A DNA stretch of 64,000 bases from Granulosicoccus antarcticus IMCC3135 (GCF_002215215.1 NZ_CP018632.1:3468501-3532500); one strand, 5' to 3'. Numbered from the stretch's first letter, positions 17,619-27,074 are shown. A program made the numbers and translations. Notes: a model not told the origin generated them from the sequence alone.

Positions 17619-18029
17619 TTAGTTGTCCAGCTCGGCAGTCTCCAGCCAGAAGCGCACCAGATTTTCCATCTTGTTGCCATCTCTGGGGTCGAAGGATTTT
17701 ACGATATAGGCATTGGCCTGGCGGTTGTAGCTGTCCGATATATCGTTCTGATCCTTTGAGGAGGACATCATGATGACCGGAATGCTGCGTAGGCGCAGGT
17801 CTTGTTTGATCAGCTCCAGTGTTTCCAGGCCTCCCATGCGTGGCATGCGAATATCCATGATGATCAGATCAGGTCGGAAATTCTCGAGTGTATCAAGAGC
17901 GTCAATGCCATCTTCACTACGCATTATTTTGACGTCGGGTTTCAGGCGACGGAATACTCGTTGCAACAGATCTGCATCTATATCGCTGTCCTCAACGAGT
18001 AGAACAAGATCGTGTGCTTTGGTACTCAT
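17619..18029 (-). CDS. Single-domain response regulator (CheY-like receiver)
   Basis: Receiver-only protein of 136 residues. Seen: acidic pocket VEDSDIDADL (residues 12-21), phosphoacceptor Asp in PDLIIMDIRMPRMGG, Ser/Thr position in VIMMSSSKDQNDI, and the conserved Lys in AYIVKSFD. There is no output domain; such proteins act by protein contact or phosphotransfer. Its start overlaps the stop of the upstream histidine kinase by 4 bases (ATGA), so the two form one operon and very likely a cognate pair. The extra residues between the Ser loop and the Lys resemble receivers of the RcpA/Rcp1 type that follow phytochrome-like kinases. Confidence 0.88.
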   Translation of the reverse strand: MSTKAHDLVLLVEDSDIDADLLQRVFRRLKPDVKIMRSEDGIDALDTLENFRPDLIIMDIRMPRMGGLETLELIKQDLRLRSIPVIMMSSSKDQNDISDSYNRQANAYIVKSFDPRDGNKMENLVRFWLETAELDN

Positions 18030-19447
18030 GCAGCTTCTCTACTCTGTTGACTCAATGAAAGCGAAAATGAGATGCAAGCGCCGGAGCTGACATCAGAATC
18101 CAGCCAGATCAGGCCTCCATGGCTTTCGACAATGGTTTTTGCGAGTGAGAGTCCAATGCCGACTCCTTCGTAGGGTGATTTTTCTCCGTGCAGACGGGCC
18201 ATGGGTTCAAAGATGATATCTGCGAATCGTGCGTCGATTCCAATACCATTATCGGTAACAGAAAAAAGAGCTTTAGCATCTTTTCTGTTGGCACTCACGA
18301 CAATGTGTATCAGCTCTTCAGGGTTGTGGTATTTAAAGCTGTTGTCGATCAGACTGTTGATGACGCGAGCCAGCAGTTTGGGATCTGCCAATACCGGTGT
18401 TTCCAGGTTTGTGTGGAACTCAACATGCGCTTTGTGTCTGGCAATCTCAGGTTTCAGACTCTGTTCAATGTCTGCGAACAGCCGGGTAATATCGAGTCTG
18501 TGTATTTTTGGCTTGGAGAACCCGGCTTTGGTGAAATCGAGAAGGCTGTCGATAATCGAATCCATTTTCTGAACCTGTATATCGATGTGGCCAGTATGTT
18601 GTTCAACCGCCTTGTTGTTCTTCTTGTCCTCAATGATCAATTGATTGAACATATTGATGTACCTGATGGGGCTTTTCAGGTCGTGAGAGACGATTCCGGC
18701 AAACTGGCTCAGTGACTCGTTTGCTTTGGATAAATTGACATTGGTGGCTGCCAGGTGTTCTGCGAAAGTGCCCAGTGCTGCAGCGTGTTTTTTCTGCCGC
18801 CTTGCGACTATGGTGATGAGTAGCAAGCCGAGTAGCGCCGTGCCAACGGTGCTGAGCAAGGATGTCAATGAGCCCTGGCGTTGTAGTTTCTCAAGACGAT
18901 CCTGAACAGCCGTGTTCAGTAGTGAAAGCAAAACGTCGACTTCCTGTAAAGCCGGATTATCGTCGAAGCGAACCTGTTCATCGATGGATTGGGATGACAG
19001 GCCGCTTTCTGCTAGCTGGTGTACCTTGGTCAGCCGTAATGTATAGCCTTCCAGCATTTCATGTGTATTGGACAGGCTTGCATCAATGTCGATGTTATCA
19101 GCACTGGTGCGCAAGATTTCAAGCAGAGCGAGTGCATGGGCGGCATCCAGGTAGGCGGCCTCACGATAATGTTCTTCTTCAGGTCGCAACACGTAGTTCT
19201 TGAAGTTGTGAATGAGGCCACCGTAACCGATGCGTTGTTCGAGGGTGTTAACGGCTACGTGGGCTTCCGAGAGCAGTGATCGCAGTTCCTTGGCGGTTGT
19301 CGAGACACTTGCAGCGGAGCCGATTTGCAACAGGAGCACGATTGCGACACTGCCGATAACCAGCCATAGAGACGAGGTCCAGTGGCTTTCAGACAGTTCG
19401 GGTGGCAGCTCAGTTGGTGAACTCTTGGAAGTGTGGTTTGTTATCAA
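18026..19447 (-). CDS. Membrane sensor histidine kinase with periplasmic four-helix sensor
   Basis: Inner-membrane kinase of 473 residues. Seen: first membrane helix WLVIGSVAIVLLLQIG (about 28-45), a periplasmic helical domain of about 150 residues containing GYGGLIHNFKNYVLR (a motif I have seen in other sensor proteins), second helix STVGTALLGLLLITIVA (about 200-216), dimerisation/phosphoacceptor FAGIVSHDLKSPIRYI with the His, and an HATPase domain with NSLIDNSFKYHN (N box), VTDNGIGID (G1), and GVGIGLSLAKTIVESHGG (G2). All ATP-binding motifs are intact. It is co-transcribed with the receiver that follows. No ligand can be inferred. Confidence 0.88.
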   Translation of the reverse strand: MITNHTSKSSPTELPPELSESHWTSSLWLVIGSVAIVLLLQIGSAASVSTTAKELRSLLSEAHVAVNTLEQRIGYGGLIHNFKNYVLRPEEEHYREAAYLDAAHALALLEILRTSADNIDIDASLSNTHEMLEGYTLRLTKVHQLAESGLSSQSIDEQVRFDDNPALQEVDVLLSLLNTAVQDRLEKLQRQGSLTSLLSTVGTALLGLLLITIVARRQKKHAAALGTFAEHLAATNVNLSKANESLSQFAGIVSHDLKSPIRYINMFNQLIIEDKKNNKAVEQHTGHIDIQVQKMDSIIDSLLDFTKAGFSKPKIHRLDITRLFADIEQSLKPEIARHKAHVEFHTNLETPVLADPKLLARVINSLIDNSFKYHNPEELIHIVVSANRKDAKALFSVTDNGIGIDARFADIIFEPMARLHGEKSPYEGVGIGLSLAKTIVESHGGLIWLDSDVSSGACISFSLSLSQQSREAA

Positions 19448-19937
19448 GAGTGATGTTTCAGCACATGTTTTATGATGTCGAGCAAGCCATCTGTATGAAT
19501 GAAGCAGTGCAATAATATGTGATCTATCGACCTTTGCAAGTGATGCTGAATCCTGTTACTCAGATTGTTTGGGTTACATTTTTGGCGGTTGAGAGCTACT
19601 CATTTGCTTGTTTCATGACATTTCCATGTCATTATTTTTTGGGGCACGCTTCGTGCTTTGGTATTGGGTCATGGTGTTTGTCTAATGCCGAGAGCAGGGT
19701 AACGACTGCCAGCATCGCATTGCTACAGCCTGCGGTGATTAATGACATGCAATATAATGCAAAAAATGGTGGGCATTCACAATAACGGTGCTGGTTCACT
19801 GAACGTCATTCGACACTCATTTTCACAATGATAGATACATGCCTATAGAGAACGACAGCTATACTCTTTCTTCAACATTGACTTTATTCAATGTTGCAGT
19901 GCAAAATGATCCGACAACTTTAGTTCTGGAGCGTTGA
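19448..19937. other. Intergenic region upstream of phaZ (490 bp)
   Basis: No gene recognised. Near its right end it holds a long inverted repeat and a TTGCAGTGCAA palindrome (listed separately). A GGAG about 10 bases before the phaZ ATG serves as its ribosome binding site. Confidence 0.5.
19873..19904. promoter_or_regulatory. Overlapping palindromes upstream of phaZ
   Basis: CAACATTG-ACTTTATT-CAATGTTG is a perfect inverted repeat (8-bp arms, 19873-19896), and TTGCAGTGCAA (19894-19904) is a second palindrome sharing its last bases. TGCA-rich palindromes of the second kind are known as PhaR binding sites before polyhydroxyalkanoate genes, so control of phaZ by a PhaR-like repressor is plausible but unproven. 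Confidence 0.45.
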
Positions 19938-21218
19938 ATGAAATATCAAACATACGAGTTCGCCCGTTCTGCGCTCATGCCCTTGAGAATGCAGAGCAAG
20001 TGGATGCGGCAGATGTTGGATACGCCGTTCAACCCATGGCCTGAGAACTACTCGAAAAAGTGGATCCGGGCCTCCAGCACGATGTTCGAGAACATGACAC
20101 GGCGTTATGGCAAACCTGAATGGGAAATCGACAGCACGACGATAGAGGGTCTGGAAGTTCCGATCACTCCAGTGGTTGCGATGAATCGCACCTGGTGTGA
20201 TCTTTTGCATTTTGACCGCGATGAGAAGACTTGCGGTAAACGTGATGATCCGAAGGTATTGCTTGTTGCCCCCATGTCGGGTCATTACGCAACGTTGCTG
20301 CGTGGCACGGTCAAGGCCATGTTGCCAGATCACTGCCTTTATATTACTGACTGGCGCGATGCCCGGGAAGTACCTGTTGCCGAGGGTGAATTCAATCTGG
20401 ATGACTTCGTTACCGAAATCATTGAATGTGTTCGCTTTATTGGTAAGGATGTCCATGTCATTGCCGTCTGCCAACCGGCTGTTGCGGCTGTTGCAGCAAC
20501 CGCTGTCATGGCTGCCATGGACGATGACTGTACCCCCGCATCATTGACACTCATGGGTGGTCCGCTGGATACCCGTCGCAGCCCCACTGCTGTCAATGAC
20601 TTTGCGAAGTCCAAGCCGCTTAGCTGGTTCAAGCGCACCGTCGTTCAAAGTGTGCCTTGGCCCAACGCGGGTTGCATGCGCCAGGTTTATCCTGGATTCA
20701 TTCAGCTTTCAGGTTTCATGCATATGAATCTTGAACGGCATATAGAAGCGCACAAGACAGTGTTCAACGATCTGGTCAAGGGTGACTGCGATAGCGTTGA
20801 CCAGCACAACCGATTTTATGACGAATACCTGGCGGTGATGGACCTGCCAGCCGAGTTCTATCTGGATACTGTAGAAAAGGTGTTCCTGGATCATGCTCTA
20901 CCCAATGGCACGTACACATACAAAGGCGAAGTCATCGATCTGAATGCCATCAAGGATACGGCGTTGATGACCGTGGAAGGGGAGAACGATGATATCTGCG
21001 GCTTGGGTCAAACCGAGGCAGCTCATGATATCTGTCCCAATGTGCCTGATGAGAAGCGCTGGCATTATGTGCAACCGGGTGTGGGCCACTACGGTGTATT
21101 CAACGGCACCCGTTGGAGGACAGAAATCCAGCCACGCATTCGGGAGATGATCCGTACAGTTCGGCACCAGAGAAAGACGGCCGTAAAAAAACCAGTAAAG
21201 GCCGTCAACGCGGCCTGA
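19938..21218 (+). CDS. phaZ: Intracellular poly(3-hydroxybutyrate) depolymerase
   Basis: Alpha/beta-hydrolase that cuts stored PHB granules to hydroxybutyrate in the cytoplasm. The 426-residue length and sequence match the intracellular PhaZ family: N-terminal YEFARSALMPLRMQSKWM, the conserved KVLLVAPMSGHYATLLRGTV and YITDWRDAREVP, and the nucleophile elbow VCQPAVA. In this family a Cys replaces the usual Ser of GxSxG. The C-terminal GVGHYGVFNGTRWR supplies the catalytic His. The tail is rich in Lys and Ala. No phaC or phasin gene is near. The start has a GGAG ribosome binding site at the normal distance, and palindromes just upstream may bind a PhaR-type regulator. Confidence 0.9.
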   Translation: MKYQTYEFARSALMPLRMQSKWMRQMLDTPFNPWPENYSKKWIRASSTMFENMTRRYGKPEWEIDSTTIEGLEVPITPVVAMNRTWCDLLHFDRDEKTCGKRDDPKVLLVAPMSGHYATLLRGTVKAMLPDHCLYITDWRDAREVPVAEGEFNLDDFVTEIIECVRFIGKDVHVIAVCQPAVAAVAATAVMAAMDDDCTPASLTLMGGPLDTRRSPTAVNDFAKSKPLSWFKRTVVQSVPWPNAGCMRQVYPGFIQLSGFMHMNLERHIEAHKTVFNDLVKGDCDSVDQHNRFYDEYLAVMDLPAEFYLDTVEKVFLDHALPNGTYTYKGEVIDLNAIKDTALMTVEGENDDICGLGQTEAAHDICPNVPDEKRWHYVQPGVGHYGVFNGTRWRTEIQPRIREMIRTVRHQRKTAVKKPVKAVNAA

Positions 21219-21311
21219 TCGCAAGGTGTGGTGACAATTCTGGATCCACACTGTCAGATCCTGTGAGGTAGGTGGCCTGCATTCAGGTGGCCTGCACTCA
21301 GGTCCCGGCAA

Positions 21312-22115
21312 TTAGAATCTTTCCAGCCATTGTTCGATGTCAGTCAATGTGCGTTCCCGACGCTCCAGAGTCTCATTGAGCAGCTCGTGAAAATCGCCTT
21401 CATAGTCGTGCACCGTTAGAAGTCCTGCCGGCACCTTGCTGGCAAACAGCCGAGTTTTGCTCGAGTCTGCCACCGTGTCTGCCCCGGCTATCATCAATAG
21501 AGTGTCCACATCAAGCTGAGCGGCTTTGTCGATCATGCGCTGGCCGGTGTCCAGTAACCAGTTAACCAGGGTCGCCGACTTGTAGCCATGAATGAGTGGG
21601 TCCGCCACGGCTGCTTGTTGCACAGCAACATCTTTTGTCAAACGGCTGGGGTCATAGCCCAGGTCCAGGCAGAGTTTTGGGGCAAACGTAGACAGCAGGC
21701 GCAGCTTGATTCGATCGATGGGACGCATCACTGCAGCGTAGGCTGGCGCGGAAAGTATGAGCCCCGATACGGCAAGCTTTTCCTCAATCACCAGTTGCGT
21801 GGCCAATACACCGCCCAGGCTATGTCCAAACAACACAGGTGTAGCGCCCGTTTCATTGGCAAACGCCTCTATCTGAACGGTTGCTGTTGTTGACAGGACA
21901 TTTTCGGGGTAGACCAGGCCTCGCTGACCTTGTGAACGGCCATGCCCGATATGGTCATGCGCCCCGACGCGCCAGCCTCTGGACGTCAGCCGAGTGACGA
22001 GACCCTCGTAGCGGCACGCATGCTCACCGGTGCCGTGCAGCAAGTAGATGCCGTGCGGCCTCACAATCGTGTCCGGTGGTGGGTTCCAGCGGTAGGTCTG
22101 TATTTTTGCGTTCAT
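21312..22115 (-). CDS. Alpha/beta hydrolase, monoacylglycerol lipase / lysophospholipase-like
   Basis: Hydrolase of about 267 residues of the Hydrolase_4 (S33-type) group, which splits monoacylglycerols, lysophospholipids or similar esters. Seen: oxyanion strand GIYLLHGTGEHACRYEGL, GAHDHIGHGRSQGQRG, nucleophile elbow FGHSLGGVLATQ (Ser), Asp in LMIAGADTVAD and His in YEGDFHELLNE, a complete triad. There is no signal peptide. The frame extends 37 codons further upstream to an ATG at 22226; that stretch lacks family similarity, so I start at the ATG at 22115. It is convergent with phaZ and divergent from the TRAP operon. Confidence 0.8.
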   Translation of the reverse strand: MNAKIQTYRWNPPPDTIVRPHGIYLLHGTGEHACRYEGLVTRLTSRGWRVGAHDHIGHGRSQGQRGLVYPENVLSTTATVQIEAFANETGATPVLFGHSLGGVLATQLVIEEKLAVSGLILSAPAYAAVMRPIDRIKLRLLSTFAPKLCLDLGYDPSRLTKDVAVQQAAVADPLIHGYKSATLVNWLLDTGQRMIDKAAQLDVDTLLMIAGADTVADSSKTRLFASKVPAGLLTVHDYEGDFHELLNETLERRERTLTDIEQWLERF

Positions 22116-22402
22116 TCGTGTCTCAGCTCCACAGGGCTGTGCATTCAATGATCGAGCCTTTTTGTCGGCGGCGTACGAATCTGTCCCACCAGTTGTATGT
22201 AGCAGAAAGTAGACTGGGTGCAGCATAACGACTCTTGCGCTGACAGGCCCGTCTGATCTGCCGAAGCTTTAGCCGACAAAAGACAAATGACAACTCACTT
22301 CGACATTGTTAATGTATGGGGTTCACATAAAAAAGTGACTGGCCTCAGGGCAGTCTGGATACTGGCAGCTCGCGGTATCAACCAACCACTTGGAAGCACT
22401 TT

Positions 22403-23425
22403 ATGAATTCGTTTTCCCTACACCACCGTTTTCCTCGCAAGCTGATTGTTTCTCTCTCATCTGTACTCTTGGGTGTCGCATTGACTGGCCAATCAATGGC
22501 AGCTGATGTCACGTTGAGAGTGACGTTGCAATTGCCTTTGAAGAGTCACCTGGGGCAGAATATGGTGCTTTTCGAAAAAGAGGTTGAAGAGAAGTCAGGC
22601 GGCGCAATTGATGTTGAAATCTATGATTCAGCGACCTTGTACAAAGACAAGGAAGTACCCGCAGCGGTCGGTTCAGGTTCTATCGAGATGGGGGTTGTAT
22701 CGCTAACGCGCTATGTAGGAGATGTGCCTGCTGTAGATATTTTCTACCAGCCATTCCTGTTTGATACCGAGGCCAAGGTTCGCAGTGCGGTTGCCAAAGG
22801 CTCTACTGTACGGGCGCCATTGGATGCGGCGATTGCTGAGACCGGTTCAACCGTTCTGTGGTGGCAAGCTTATGGTGGCGCGGTATTGTTGTCCAAAGAG
22901 GAGCCTGTCAAGACGCCTGCAGACATGGTCGGCAAGAAGGTTCGCGTGTTTGGCAAGACGCTGGGTGACTTTGTGACAGCAACAGGTGGAGCTCCAACGC
23001 TTGTCTCAGGTTCAGAGCAATACCTGGCCTATCAGCGAGGGACTGTTGATCTGGGCATGACGGGAGTGTCGGGTGTTGCCTCTCGAAAGCTGTGGGAAGT
23101 CATGGATACCATCACCATTACCAATCATGCTGACATCGAATTCATTGTGGTCGTCAATACCGACTTCTGGAACGAGCTGTCTGAAGAGCATAAAGAGATC
23201 ATCGCCGCGGCGGGCCTGGTTGCCGAGGCAGATGTGCGTGATCGGATGACTAGCATCGAGGCTGACGCCTATTCTCTGGCCGAAGAGAACGGCATGACGC
23301 TGTATACACCTACTGCAGAAGAAGTGAGCGAGTGGCGCGCTGCCAGTGAACCTGTTTATGAGGCATTCACAGAGCAGGCAGGTGATTTGGGTGCTACTGT
23401 TCTCAACGCTGCCAAGGCGCTGTAA
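22403..23425 (+). CDS. TRAP transporter solute-binding protein (DctP family)
   Basis: Periplasmic binding protein of 340 residues, first gene of a three-gene TRAP transporter. Seen: Sec signal peptide with the hydrophobic run IVSLSSVLLGVALTG and cleavage after SMAA-D (about residue 34), then the DctP fold with LPLKSHLGQNMVLFEKEVEEKSGG, IEMGVVSLTRYVGDVPAVDIF and the ligand-contact segment VGKKVRVFGKT, where the conserved Arg binds the carboxylate of the substrate. The two membrane subunits follow directly, then a PEP-mutase/isocitrate-lyase family enzyme, suggesting an organic acid as substrate. Confidence 0.88.
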   Translation: MNSFSLHHRFPRKLIVSLSSVLLGVALTGQSMAADVTLRVTLQLPLKSHLGQNMVLFEKEVEEKSGGAIDVEIYDSATLYKDKEVPAAVGSGSIEMGVVSLTRYVGDVPAVDIFYQPFLFDTEAKVRSAVAKGSTVRAPLDAAIAETGSTVLWWQAYGGAVLLSKEEPVKTPADMVGKKVRVFGKTLGDFVTATGGAPTLVSGSEQYLAYQRGTVDLGMTGVSGVASRKLWEVMDTITITNHADIEFIVVVNTDFWNELSEEHKEIIAAAGLVAEADVRDRMTSIEADAYSLAEENGMTLYTPTAEEVSEWRAASEPVYEAFTEQAGDLGATVLNAAKAL

Positions 23426-23483
23426 AAAGCCGTACACATTACGTTTTTCTCGAGAATACTTCCCCAGGTCAGCATCCTTGATT

Positions 23484-23990
23484 ATGTCTGTGACTCGTTT
23501 ATTTGACTGGCTGAATCGCGTCGGTACTGCGTTGGCCAGTTGCCTTTTTGTAGCCGCGGGAGCGATGCTGACCTACGAGGTCATTGCTCGATACTTCTTT
23601 ACCAAGCCGACGAGCTGGGCAGCAGAGTTATCTCAGATGTGTCTGATCTGGGGGGCTCTGTTGGCCATGGCCTCGCTATTGTCCAAGCGTCAGCACATTC
23701 AGGTTGATGCGGTGGTGCAGCTGCTGCCAGGCCATGTAGTTCGCTGGGTAGATATGCTGGTGCTGATGGTCGTTGGCATTTTTTCAGGTGTTGTAACCTG
23801 GTATGGTTTTGAGATCTTCTACGATTCATTTATTCGTGGACGAACCACTGGCAGCATGTTGAATATTCCAATCTGGATTGTCGAGCTGGCTGTGCCGGTC
23901 GGCTTCTTCATGCTGACTCTGCAATGCGTCTATGAGATCAAACGAACCTTGTTCCGGGTTGTCAGTCCAGCTGAGGGCGTCTCGTCATGA
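23484..23990 (+). CDS. TRAP transporter small membrane subunit (DctQ family)
   Basis: Inner-membrane protein of about 168 residues with four predicted helices. Seen: LNRVGTALASCLFVAAGAML (helix 1), YEVIARYFFTKPTSWAAELSQ, the family hallmark before helix 2, then KRQHIQVDAVVQLL and the last two helices. I start at the ATG at 23484; the frame is open further up, but that part overlaps the dctP end and is polar. The stop overlaps the start of the large subunit (ATGA), showing translational coupling. Confidence 0.87.
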   Translation: MSVTRLFDWLNRVGTALASCLFVAAGAMLTYEVIARYFFTKPTSWAAELSQMCLIWGALLAMASLLSKRQHIQVDAVVQLLPGHVVRWVDMLVLMVVGIFSGVVTWYGFEIFYDSFIRGRTTGSMLNIPIWIVELAVPVGFFMLTLQCVYEIKRTLFRVVSPAEGVSS

Positions 23991-25261
23991 CAGTCGTCAT
24001 TATTCTTGCTTGCCTGTTCACCCTGTTGCTGGCGCGTGTGCCAGTGGCATTTGCGCTGGGTTTTCTGGGTCTTGCCATGCTGGTGGTCGGCGGGTTTTCT
24101 CCGCTGATGGCTCCGCAAGCCATATTGTCTACGCTAGATGGTTTTATCCTGTTGGCGGTACCGTTGTTCTTGTTGATGTCCAATGTCTTGCTCAAAGCCG
24201 GCGTCGGTGCTGATCTGTTTAACGCGGTGCAGGCCTGGGTCGGGCATTGGCCTGGCGGGATTGCCGTTGCCACCATTTTATCTTGTGCATTCTTTGCAGC
24301 CATTTCTGGCTCATCGGTCGCTACCGCCGCAACAATTGGTACCGTTGCGATTCCAGAAATGATTTCGCGTGGCTACGACCGCCGGTTTGTCTATGGCTTG
24401 TTGGCAGCAGGTGGCACGCTGGGCATACTGATACCACCTTCCATTCCGATGATCGTCTACGGCTTTGTGACGGAAGAATCGGTCATCGCCCTGTTTCTGG
24501 CAGGCATTGGACCGGGGATGGTACTGGTGGCCTTGTTCATCGGCTATTCCATGATCTATGCGCGGTTTATCAATCGCAACAAGAGTCCGGCGAAAGCGAG
24601 CGGTGCTGAACGGCGCAAGGCAACCATACGGGCATTGCCATCCATAGCACTTGCAACACTGATCATGACAGGTATCTATTCAGGTGCCTTTACGCCAACG
24701 GAGGCGGCAGCCATCGGATTTTCGGCAGCACTGCTGATCACGGCGGTATTTCTGCGATCGTTAAGCTGGGCCAAATTCAAGGAAGCCGCTCACGAATCGA
24801 TGGTAACCACGGTCGCCATCTTGCTGATCATTGCCGGGGCTAAAATATTCGGCAAGGCCATCGCGCTGTATCGAATACCGCAAGACATCTCCGTCATGAT
24901 CAGTGAGAACTTTGGTACACCATTGGGTTTTATTCTGGTGATCAGTGTTGTATTGCTGGTAATGGGGCTGGTGTTCGAAGCACTGTCCATGGTCTTGATC
25001 ATGACGCCGGTGCTTTTGCCGGGGGCTATCGGCCTGGGCTTCGATCCTATCTGGTTCGGAATCTATATGGTCATACTGGTTGAATGTGCACTGATCACGC
25101 CACCGGTGGGTTTGAACCTGTATGTCATTCAGTCAGTGGCAAAGTCCTCGTTAGGGGATGTGTGTCGGGGTGTATTGCCTTTTCTCGTCCTGATGCTGCT
25201 GACGGTCGTTCTGCTCTATCTGCTGCCTGATATGGCACTGTATATCCCCTTCAAGTTGTAA
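23987..25261 (+). CDS. TRAP transporter large membrane subunit (DctM family)
   Basis: Na+-driven transport subunit of 424 residues with about twelve membrane helices. Seen: ARVPVAFALGFLGLAML, the conserved SGSSVATAATIGTVAIPEM, GYDRRFVYGLLAAGGTLGIL followed by IPPSIPMIVYG, FTPTEAAAIGF and LITPPVGLNLYVIQSVA, all DctM signatures. It works with the small subunit and the periplasmic receptor encoded just upstream. The next gene is 38 bases downstream and likely belongs to the same transcript. Confidence 0.9.
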   Translation: MTVVIILACLFTLLLARVPVAFALGFLGLAMLVVGGFSPLMAPQAILSTLDGFILLAVPLFLLMSNVLLKAGVGADLFNAVQAWVGHWPGGIAVATILSCAFFAAISGSSVATAATIGTVAIPEMISRGYDRRFVYGLLAAGGTLGILIPPSIPMIVYGFVTEESVIALFLAGIGPGMVLVALFIGYSMIYARFINRNKSPAKASGAERRKATIRALPSIALATLIMTGIYSGAFTPTEAAAIGFSAALLITAVFLRSLSWAKFKEAAHESMVTTVAILLIIAGAKIFGKAIALYRIPQDISVMISENFGTPLGFILVISVVLLVMGLVFEALSMVLIMTPVLLPGAIGLGFDPIWFGIYMVILVECALITPPVGLNLYVIQSVAKSSLGDVCRGVLPFLVLMLLTVVLLYLLPDMALYIPFKL

Positions 25262-25299
25262 CCTTCATTCATCGGCAGGAACAGGAGCTTTTCACTCGC

Positions 25300-26193
25300 A
25301 TGAACCATCCGCAACCTGCGCAGGTGCTCAGAGATCTGTTGTCCAGCAATGCCTTTCTGACGATGCCGTGCTGTTTTGATGCACTCTCGGCAAAACTGAT
25401 TGAACAGAAAGGTTTTGCACTGACATTCATGTCAGGCTTTGCCACATCAGCTTCGCGAATCGGGGAGCCGGACCTGGGCTTGATGTGTTATTCGGAAGTG
25501 CTTGATTCTGCCAGCAACATTTGCGATCAGATCAATATTCCGCTGATTGGTGATGGCGATACGGGCTATGGGAATCCCATGAACGTACGGCGCACCGTTG
25601 AAGGCTTTGCCAAGGCCGGTTGTGCGGCGATCATGATTGAAGATCAGCTGGCGCCGAAGCGATGTGGGCATACGCCGGGCAAGGAGGTGGTTGATCGTGA
25701 GGAGGCGTTTGATCGTATTCGTGCAGCGGTTGATGCCAAAGAGCAGGGGCGTGACATCATGATTCTTGCGCGTACTGATGCCAGGCACAATCATGGACTG
25801 GCTGAAGCGATAGATCGAGCCGCACACTTTCATGAGCTGGGAGCCGAGATCCTGTTTGTGGAGGCGCCGCAGACTGTCGAGGAGATGCGTACCGTGTGCA
25901 AGGAACTGCCCGGCTTCAAGATGGCCAATATTGTCGAGAATGGCTTCACGCCGGATTTACCACCCGAACATCTGGAAGAGCTGGGTTTTTCAATAGCGGC
26001 CTATCCTCTGTCATTGATGTCGGCGGCCATGAAAGCCATGCTGGAAACCCTGGATGCTTTGCGAACGGGCCAGCCACGCGACAAGCTGTTACTCGATTTC
26101 TCGGAATTACGTCAGCGAATTGGCTTTGACGAATATTATGAGAGCTCTAATCGATACAAGAGTGCGCAGCGAAAAGAGACGGCGCCAGAGTAG
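25300..26193 (+). CDS. Isocitrate lyase / PEP mutase superfamily enzyme
   Basis: Cytoplasmic TIM-barrel enzyme of 297 residues. Members include 2-methylisocitrate lyase, 2,3-dimethylmalate lyase, oxaloacetate decarboxylase and phosphonopyruvate-type enzymes. Seen: FMSGFATSASRIGEPD, the Mg-binding GDGDTGYGNPMNV, IEDQLAPKRCGHTPGKEV containing the K-R-C-G-H catalytic motif of C-C lyases, and ILARTDARHNHGLAEAIDRA. The Cys of KRCGH is present, favouring a lyase over a mutase. Its place after a TRAP transporter suggests that it acts on the imported acid, a substituted malate or similar, but the exact substrate is open. Confidence 0.85.
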   Translation: MNHPQPAQVLRDLLSSNAFLTMPCCFDALSAKLIEQKGFALTFMSGFATSASRIGEPDLGLMCYSEVLDSASNICDQINIPLIGDGDTGYGNPMNVRRTVEGFAKAGCAAIMIEDQLAPKRCGHTPGKEVVDREEAFDRIRAAVDAKEQGRDIMILARTDARHNHGLAEAIDRAAHFHELGAEILFVEAPQTVEEMRTVCKELPGFKMANIVENGFTPDLPPEHLEELGFSIAAYPLSLMSAAMKAMLETLDALRTGQPRDKLLLDFSELRQRIGFDEYYESSNRYKSAQRKETAPE

Positions 26194-26274
26194 GAGGGTA
26201 AGCTACCGTGAAGCTGGGCCATGGTTACCCGTCCGGAGCAATTCACCTGAGCACGATTCAAAGAGCATTCAAAT

Positions 26275-26928
26275 ATGAGCTGGATTGATCAATTTCCCGG
26301 CTTGTCTTCGTTAGGCAGTGTTGAGCGAGAACTGTTGCTGGCTAACAGCTCGGTGATGAGTGTGCCAAAAAATACCGTGGTATTTGGTCCCGGAAAAACG
26401 CCTGACCACCTGTTGCTGCTGTTGGAAGGTACGGTGCGTGTGGAGCAACTGTCAGAGAAGGGACGCGAGATTGTGCTCTATCGAGTGCGTGCGGGTGAGA
26501 GTTGTGTCATGACCTCTGCCTGCATGCTCGCCTTCGAGAGCTACTCTGCACAAGGGGTCACAGAGAGCGAGGCTCGAGCGGCTGCGATCCCGTTGAAAGT
26601 CTTTGATCAACTCGTCAGTGAGTCAGCCGACTTCAGGCACTTTGTCTTCACAGCCTTTTCCACACGTATCGTGGAGCTCTTTCATGTCATTGAAGATGTG
26701 GCCTTCCAGCGTATCGATATCCGGCTGGCTGCAAAAATTCTAGAGCTGGCTCAAGGCGATGAGCTCATTCGAATTACCCATCAGCAACTGGGTGCTGAGC
26801 TGGGTACGGCGCGGGAGGTGATCTCTCGCCAGTTGTCAGAATTTCAGCGGCGAGCATGGATAAAGCAGACCAGGGGCGCTATACAGATAGTGGACTCTGG
26901 CGGGCTTCAAAAGCTGGCGGGTAATTGA
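26275..26928 (+). CDS. Crp/Fnr family transcriptional regulator
   Basis: DNA-binding regulator of 217 residues: N-terminal cyclic-nucleotide-binding-like beta barrel (about 25-115; LLLLLEGTVRVEQLSEKGREI), dimer helix, and C-terminal HTH LIRITHQQLGAELGTAREVISRQLSEFQ (about 165-190). It lacks the N-terminal Cys cluster of FNR, so it is not an Fe-S oxygen sensor of that type. A lone Cys in GESCVMTSACM (two cysteines, about residues 77 and 83) could be a redox or persulfide sensor. It lies between the TRAP operon and the persulfide-oxidation operon on the same strand; control of the latter is my guess. Confidence 0.85.
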   Translation: MSWIDQFPGLSSLGSVERELLLANSSVMSVPKNTVVFGPGKTPDHLLLLLEGTVRVEQLSEKGREIVLYRVRAGESCVMTSACMLAFESYSAQGVTESEARAAAIPLKVFDQLVSESADFRHFVFTAFSTRIVELFHVIEDVAFQRIDIRLAAKILELAQGDELIRITHQQLGAELGTAREVISRQLSEFQRRAWIKQTRGAIQIVDSGGLQKLAGN

Positions 26929-27007
26929 TCTCAGTGCTAAGGCAGCTGATCGCTGCTAATGATGATTTCAGGTTGCTATTCGATGTGTATGTAAAATATC
27001 CCATAGC

Positions 27008-27020
27008 GTGACTTTGTCAC
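27008..27020. promoter_or_regulatory. Palindrome GTGAC-TTT-GTCAC upstream of the sulfur operon
   Basis: A perfect 5-bp-arm inverted repeat in the 261-base gap between the Crp/Fnr gene and the persulfide dioxygenase gene. The halves resemble Crp-type half-sites (GTGA/TCAC) but with one base less between them. Possible operator, not established. Confidence 0.35.
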
Positions 27021-27074
27021 TGACAGGCCTATCGCACAGCTCTAGACTCAGGTTCGATTCGGTTATTGGCTGAC

